Below are positions 60,498 to 64,000 of a DNA stretch of 64,000 nucleotides, piece after piece. The stretch is from contig NZ_RBAN01000009.1 in assembly GCF_003626655.1 (NCBI RefSeq), positions 1 through 64,000 on the forward strand. The letters are read 5' to 3'. This DNA comes from Micromonospora costi. GTDB lineage: Bacteria; Actinomycetota; Actinomycetes; Mycobacteriales; Micromonosporaceae. Each line of letters begins with the position of its first letter. Position 1 is the stretch's first letter. The translations under genes were made by a program, and so were the position numbers. The notes under the pieces were generated by a model. That model saw nothing but the letters and a program-made list of their open reading frames with translations, searched no databases and had not been told where the DNA came from.

Positions 60498-60737
60498 TCA
60501 GGCGATCAGGTGGTCGAAGTCGCCGTCGCGGGCACCGAGCACGAAGGCGGCGATCTCGTCGACCGTGTAGATCAGCGCCGGCCCGTCGGGGTGCCGGGAG
60601 TTGCGTACGGCGATGCCCGCTCCGCCGGGCAGCTCGGCCAGCTCGACGCAGTTGCCGCTCGGGTTGCTCCGACGACTCTTCTGCCAGTTCAGCGGGGGAA
60701 GCTGGCTGGCGGGGACGCCGTTTCTCGGCTGCTGCAT
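60498..60737 (-). CDS. DUF397 domain protein
   Basis: A 79-residue protein with the DUF397 signature: LNWQKSRRSNPSGNCVELAE, GIAVRNSRHPDGPALIYTVD and EIAAFVLGARDGDFDHLIA. The N-terminus is MQQPRNGVPASQLPP. DUF397 proteins are partners of HTH-DUF5753 regulators and are proposed to antagonise them, in a way resembling antitoxin-toxin or repressor-antirepressor pairs. It is transcribed before its partner. GAACAGGAAG lies before the ATG as a ribosome-binding site. Confidence 0.9.
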   Translation of the reverse strand: MQQPRNGVPASQLPPLNWQKSRRSNPSGNCVELAELPGGAGIAVRNSRHPDGPALIYTVDEIAAFVLGARDGDFDHLIA

Positions 60738-60996
60738 GAGGGTCTTCCTGTTCAGGGTGCCGGCCGATGCCGTGGGGAGGAGCGGTGGCGGCGCGGAGGG
60801 GCGGTCGACATCGGACGCTGCTGCACGTGCATCTGCTCTTGCATCTGCATCGGACGGCGAGCATGATAACCCACGTGTACGGTACCCATCCGTTCACAGT
60901 GAGTTACCTGACCTGGGTCGTGACCAGGGAGAACGAGAGCCGGCACGGGCGCGTCGGCGGCGACGGGGCCCGGGCGGTGGCGTGACGGGAGGGCTC

Positions 60997-61689
60997 GTGC
61001 CGGATCCGGTGAGTATCGCGTCCGGCATCTGCGCCGCCGGGGCGGTGCTCTCCTCGTGGCAGCTGCGCCGCCGCGCGCTCCGGGCCGAGGCCGAGATCGA
61101 ACACCTCCAGGCCGAACTCGCCGCGGAGCGGCACGCGGCGAGCCACGACCCCCTGACGGGCCTGCCCAACCGGCGCGCCTTCCACCGCCTGGCCGCGGCG
61201 CTGCTCACCGACGCCGCCGGGCGGCCCCTGATCGCCGTGGTGCTCGACCTGGACGACTTCAAGCAGGTCAACGACCGGTACGGGCACGCGGCGGGCGACC
61301 AGGTGCTGATCAGCGTCGCCGAGCGCCTCGCCGCCTTCGCCGGGGACAACCTGGTGGCCCGCCTCGGCGGCGACGAGTTCGCCGGCCTGCTGGTCAGCCC
61401 CACTGTGGACCGCCGCTGGATCGACCACGCCACCCGGCGGCTGTGCGAGATGCTCGCGGCGCCGATCCGGCTCGGCGGCCTCAGCCTCAGCGTCACGGCC
61501 TCGGTGGGCATCGCGCCGGTCACCGGCCCGGCCCAGCTGACCGAGGCGCTGCACCGGGCGGACGCGGCCATGTACCGGGCGAAGAGCCTGGGCGCCGGCT
61601 CGTCGACCCGGTCGGTCTGCGCGATCGACGACGGCCACCCGGACCCGTGGACCCACGCGACGGAAGCGACGGCCGGCCACCCCGCATGA
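60997..61689 (+). CDS. GGDEF diguanylate cyclase
   Basis: A 230-residue protein starting VPDPVSIASGICAAGAVLSS at a GTG preceded by GGGAGGG; a GTG five codons earlier is an alternative. A single N-terminal hydrophobic helix and a short coiled stretch (RAEAEIEHLQAELAAERHAA) precede the cyclase domain: HDPLTGLPNRRAFHRLAAAL, VVLDLDDFKQVNDRYGHAAG, and LVARLGGDEFAGL with an intact GGDEF site. The RxxD inhibitory site five residues before is not present. It would make cyclic di-GMP at the membrane. No sensor domain beyond the helix is seen. The repeat element copy 2 follows. Confidence 0.9.
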   Translation: MPDPVSIASGICAAGAVLSSWQLRRRALRAEAEIEHLQAELAAERHAASHDPLTGLPNRRAFHRLAAALLTDAAGRPLIAVVLDLDDFKQVNDRYGHAAGDQVLISVAERLAAFAGDNLVARLGGDEFAGLLVSPTVDRRWIDHATRRLCEMLAAPIRLGGLSLSVTASVGIAPVTGPAQLTEALHRADAAMYRAKSLGAGSSTRSVCAIDDGHPDPWTHATEATAGHPA

Positions 61690-61716
61690 GGGCGACGCGA
61701 CCGCCCCTAGCCTCGT

Positions 61717-61787
61717 CGATCATGCAGTCGTGGTGGGGGATGAACGGGGTATATCTCCGCACGACAGGCACCACAACTGCATGATCG
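61717..61787. repeat. Dispersed 71-bp inverted-repeat element, copy 2
   Basis: The 19-bp arms are identical in sequence to those of copy 1 at 56337-56407, including the single C-A mismatch, while the 33-bp centre is unrelated. It lies 28 nt after the cyclase stop codon. Confidence 0.9.
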
Positions 61788-61880
61788 CCGGGACCGGGGG
61801 TGTGCGGAAGATTGACCCTTCTTCGACACTTCGCGACATGAATGGGAGTTGTCGCCGCGTTCATGCCCGTACGCCGCTGT

Positions 61881-61955
61881 TCATCCGGTTGTTCGGATGA
61901 CGAAATTCGTCCCGAGATGTGGCTACGACAAAGTGGACATAAAGGGTTTATGTCC
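61881..61955 (+). promoter_or_regulatory. Leader region with inverted repeats before the deacetylase operon
   Basis: Three inverted repeats lie close together: TCATCCG/CGGATGA (61881-61900), ACGAAATTCGT (61900-61910), and the strong GGACATAAA-GGG-TTTATGTCC (61935-61955), which ends 17 nt before the GTG start. This last site is AT-rich for the genome and probably overlaps the -10 region or forms an operator. There is no ribosome-binding sequence, so the message may be nearly leaderless. Confidence 0.6.
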
Positions 61956-61972
61956 CTCCTAGCCTCGTCCGG

Positions 61973-62557
61973 GTGGCCGTTCACGTTCCTGGTGGTGACG
62001 CTCCCGTCGCCGGCGATGCTCCCGCCTCACCGACCCGAGCACCCGTCCCCGTCTTCGTCGACGCCACCGGACGACGCCGCCGCCTGATGCGTCGCTGCGG
62101 CGTCGCCCTCGCGGCCGGCGCCCTCGTCTACCTGCCGATCGTCGGGATCGCGGTGCTCAGTGGACCGGTGGTCTCCGACACGCCGCTCGTCGACGACGAG
62201 AGCGGTGTCCAGACCGCCGACCAACCGCCCCCACCGCCCGAACGGGTCGGGCTGCTGGTTCCCCCCGTCACGTCAACAGCGAACGACATCGAGGAGCCGG
62301 TCCCGGCCGCACCCGACACGGCACCGGCCGCCGCCTCCACGCCGAACCGGACGCCCACGGCCCTCCCCGGCGGCACCGGCACGGCGACCCCCCGGCCGCC
62401 CCACGGATCACCGGCCTCGCCCACCCCCACGACCGCGTCACCGACCCCACCAGCTCCGCCGTCGCCGTCCGGCCCGCTGCCGAGCCCGTCCCCCGGGACG
62501 CCGCCGCCCACGGTCCCGGCCGGTCCCGGGCTCGTCGAGCGGTTGCTGGCCCAATGA
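61973..62557 (+). CDS. Membrane-anchored Pro/Thr-rich protein linked to the deacetylase gene
   Basis: No family is recognised. The 194-residue product starts at a GTG and has a short cytoplasmic part (VAVHVPGGDAPVAGDAPASP, then GRRRRLMRR) and one transmembrane helix (CGVALAAGALVYLPIVGIAV) near residues 42-61. The remaining 130 residues are extracellular and rich in Pro, Thr and Ser, ending PGLVERLLAQ. Its stop overlaps the ATG of the deacetylase/glycosyltransferase gene (ATGA), so the two are coupled. It may be a wall-spanning partner for the polysaccharide machine. Confidence 0.65.
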   Translation: MAVHVPGGDAPVAGDAPASPTRAPVPVFVDATGRRRRLMRRCGVALAAGALVYLPIVGIAVLSGPVVSDTPLVDDESGVQTADQPPPPPERVGLLVPPVTSTANDIEEPVPAAPDTAPAAASTPNRTPTALPGGTGTATPRPPHGSPASPTPTTASPTPPAPPSPSGPLPSPSPGTPPPTVPAGPGLVERLLAQ

Positions 62558-64000
62558 CCCGGACGACGACGCGTCCGGCGTCCGACCGGCCCCGGGCCCG
62601 CCGCCGGCTCCGGCTCCCGCTGCGGACGAGCTGGGTGGTGTACGGGACCCTGCTGACCGTCCTGCTCAGCGTGCTGCTGGTCGAGGCGTACGCGAACTCC
62701 GAGTTCACCCCCGACCACGTGCGGGAGACGGGCGACCAGGGCCGGGTGCCGGCCGGAATCAGGTCGGGCGGACCGCTCATCGACACGACCGGCGAGCGGC
62801 CCACGTCCCACCGGGTCCCGCCGCGCACCATCGCCCTCACCTTCGACGACGGTCCCGATCCGGTGTGGACGCCGCAGGTCCTCGACGTGCTGCGCCGCCA
62901 CCGGGCCCAGGCGACCTTCTTCGTGATCGGCAGTCAGGTGGCACGCCACCCCGACCTCACCGAACGGATCGCGGCCGAGGGACACGAGCTGGGCGTACAC
63001 ACCTTCAGCCACCCGGACGCCACCCTGCTACCGGCCTGGCGACGGCGACTGGAGTACACCCAGACCCAGCGGGCGATCATGAACGCCGCCGGCGTCCGGA
63101 CGAAACTGCTGCGTTTCCCCTACTCGTCCACGGCCGACGCGGTCGACGACGACGCCTGGGCGGCGATCCGGGAGGCGGGTCACCTCGGCTACCTGACCGT
63201 GGTGAACGACACCGACAGCCAGGACTGGGCCCGCCCCGGGGTGGACGCGATCGTGCGGAACATGACCCCGCCACCCGGCCAGGGAGCGGTCGTGCTGATG
63301 CACGACGCCGGCGGGGACCGGGCACAGACCGTCGCCGCCCTCGACCGGTTCATCCCCGCGATGATCGCCCGCGGCTACACGTTCACGACGGTGAGCGACG
63401 CCGTCGACCAGGGCCGGTTCGAGGGCGACGACGAGTCGTTCCCGCCGATCCCCGGCAACCAGCCGATCTCCGAACTCGAGCGGTGGCGGGCGGGCGGGGT
63501 CGTCGTGGCGGTACGGATCGCCGACCTGTTCCTCGCCGCGCTCCGCGTGGTGTTCGTGCTGGTGGGCCTGCTGATGCTCGCCCGTACGCTGCTCCTCCTC
63601 GTCCTCGCGCCCCGACTGGCCTGGCGACGCCGGCGCGGGTACTGGGGTCCGCCGGTCACCGAACCGGTGTCGATCATCGTGCCGGCGTACAACGAACAGG
63701 CCGGAATCGTCGACAGCGTCCGGTCACTGGCCAACGGGGACCACCGCGGCATCGAGGTGATCGTCGTCGACGACGGTTCCACCGACGGCACGGCCGATCT
63801 GGTCGAGGGGCTCGGGCTGCGCAACGTGCGGGTGATCCGCAAACCCAACGGCGGCAAGTCCAGCGCGCTCAACACCGGCATCGCCCACGCCAGCCACGAG
63901 ATCATCGTGATGGTCGACGGCGACACCGTGTTCGAGCGCGACTCCGTACGCCGACTGGTGCAGCCCTTCGCGGACCCGACGGTGGGCGCGGTCGCCGGCA
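62554..64000 (+). CDS. Bifunctional polysaccharide deacetylase/glycosyltransferase 2 (partial)
   Basis: The gene runs off the window; 482 codons are visible. A basic start and helix (SWVVYGTLLTVLLSVLLVEA) precede a NodB domain with all motifs: TIALTFDDGPDPVWTPQVLD, HTFSHPDATLL, RFPYSSTADAVDDDAW, DTDSQDWARPG and VVLMHDAGGD. Two or so helices follow (FLAALRVVFVLVGLLMLART), then a GT2 domain: PVSIIVPAYNEQAGIVDSVR, VIVVDDGSTDGTADLV, KPNGGKSSALNTGIAHA and VMVDGDTVFE with the DxD metal site. It probably makes and N-deacetylates an extracellular polysaccharide such as poly-GlcNAc-like material. The nearby diguanylate cyclase suggests c-di-GMP control. Confidence 0.9.
   Translation, partial: MTRTTTRPASDRPRARRRLRLPLRTSWVVYGTLLTVLLSVLLVEAYANSEFTPDHVRETGDQGRVPAGIRSGGPLIDTTGERPTSHRVPPRTIALTFDDGPDPVWTPQVLDVLRRHRAQATFFVIGSQVARHPDLTERIAAEGHELGVHTFSHPDATLLPAWRRRLEYTQTQRAIMNAAGVRTKLLRFPYSSTADAVDDDAWAAIREAGHLGYLTVVNDTDSQDWARPGVDAIVRNMTPPPGQGAVVLMHDAGGDRAQTVAALDRFIPAMIARGYTFTTVSDAVDQGRFEGDDESFPPIPGNQPISELERWRAGGVVVAVRIADLFLAALRVVFVLVGLLMLARTLLLLVLAPRLAWRRRRGYWGPPVTEPVSIIVPAYNEQAGIVDSVRSLANGDHRGIEVIVVDDGSTDGTADLVEGLGLRNVRVIRKPNGGKSSALNTGIAHASHEIIVMVDGDTVFERDSVRRLVQPFADPTVGAVAG

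Overview
The window is high-GC DNA of a filamentous actinomycete. The content points to Micromonosporaceae, most likely Micromonospora: a TioE-type MerR regulator beside a UvrA-like ABC protein, an HTH-DUF5753/DUF397 pair, a bifunctional polysaccharide deacetylase/glycosyltransferase, many GTG starts and ATGA/GTGA gene overlaps. This is an inference from gene families, not a database match. No phage, transposase, CRISPR array or complete biosynthetic gene cluster is visible; the region looks chromosomal and rich in carbon-catabolic accessory genes.

Layout. 1-4.9 kb: secreted C39-like protein, DUF1996 and DUF305 proteins, and a divergent HxlR/MFS pair with twin operators. 4.9-18.9 kb: one minus-strand unit of 11 tightly packed genes in transcription order: LacI regulator, two sugar ABC permeases, solute-binding lipoprotein, two different ADP-ribosylglycohydrolase-family enzymes, a ribokinase-like kinase, a TIM-barrel/FGE-like fusion, a secreted esterase with beta-propeller repeats, a class III CoA-transferase and a CitE-like lyase. 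This is the most unusual system here and reads as an uncharacterised catabolic route for a ribosidic (or similar N-glycosidic) compound. 19.3-24.8 kb: a proline-rich membrane protein, a mosaic protease pseudogene, a molybdate operon (HTH-TOBE regulator, modA, modB, modC) and a decayed kinase/methyltransferase locus. 24.9-30.4 kb: AMIN-like secreted protein, a response regulator-histidine kinase-GerMN lipoprotein operon, and a drug exporter. 30.5-38.2 kb: FmdB/formamidase, UBP zinc finger, RtcB, tRNA-Glu(CTC), a small basic protein with its own promoter and terminator, glyoxalase-like and WYL-regulator genes, an esterase, DinB and a VanX-like lipoprotein. 38.3-45.1 kb: LacI-controlled beta-glucoside uptake operon (binding protein, two permeases, a 19-codon leader ORF, GH3 glucosidase). 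45.1-52.6 kb: an 18-bp tandem array, an alpha/beta hydrolase, a peptidyl-prolyl isomerase remnant, a D,D-carboxypeptidase, the TioE/UvrA-like pair, a tyrosine-phosphatase-like protein and a secreted lysozyme-like protein. 52.6-53.65 kb has no convincing gene but holds repeats and a nested palindrome. 53.65-60.7 kb: NarL-type two-component system with DedA, a membrane Ser/Thr kinase, a third LacI regulator with a small coupled ORF, and a WhiJ-like HTH/DUF397 pair. 61-64 kb: diguanylate cyclase and a polysaccharide deacetylase/glycosyltransferase operon cut by the window end.

Themes. Three LacI regulators each have visible operators at their own promoters, two of them in front of ABC sugar-import genes. 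Several transcripts look leaderless. Three separate loci (protease, methyltransferase, PPIase) carry genes broken by internal deletion while their flanks stay recognisable. A 71-bp inverted-repeat element occurs twice with conserved arms and unrelated centres, suggesting a dispersed intergenic family. All assignments are from reading the sequence; no homology search was run.
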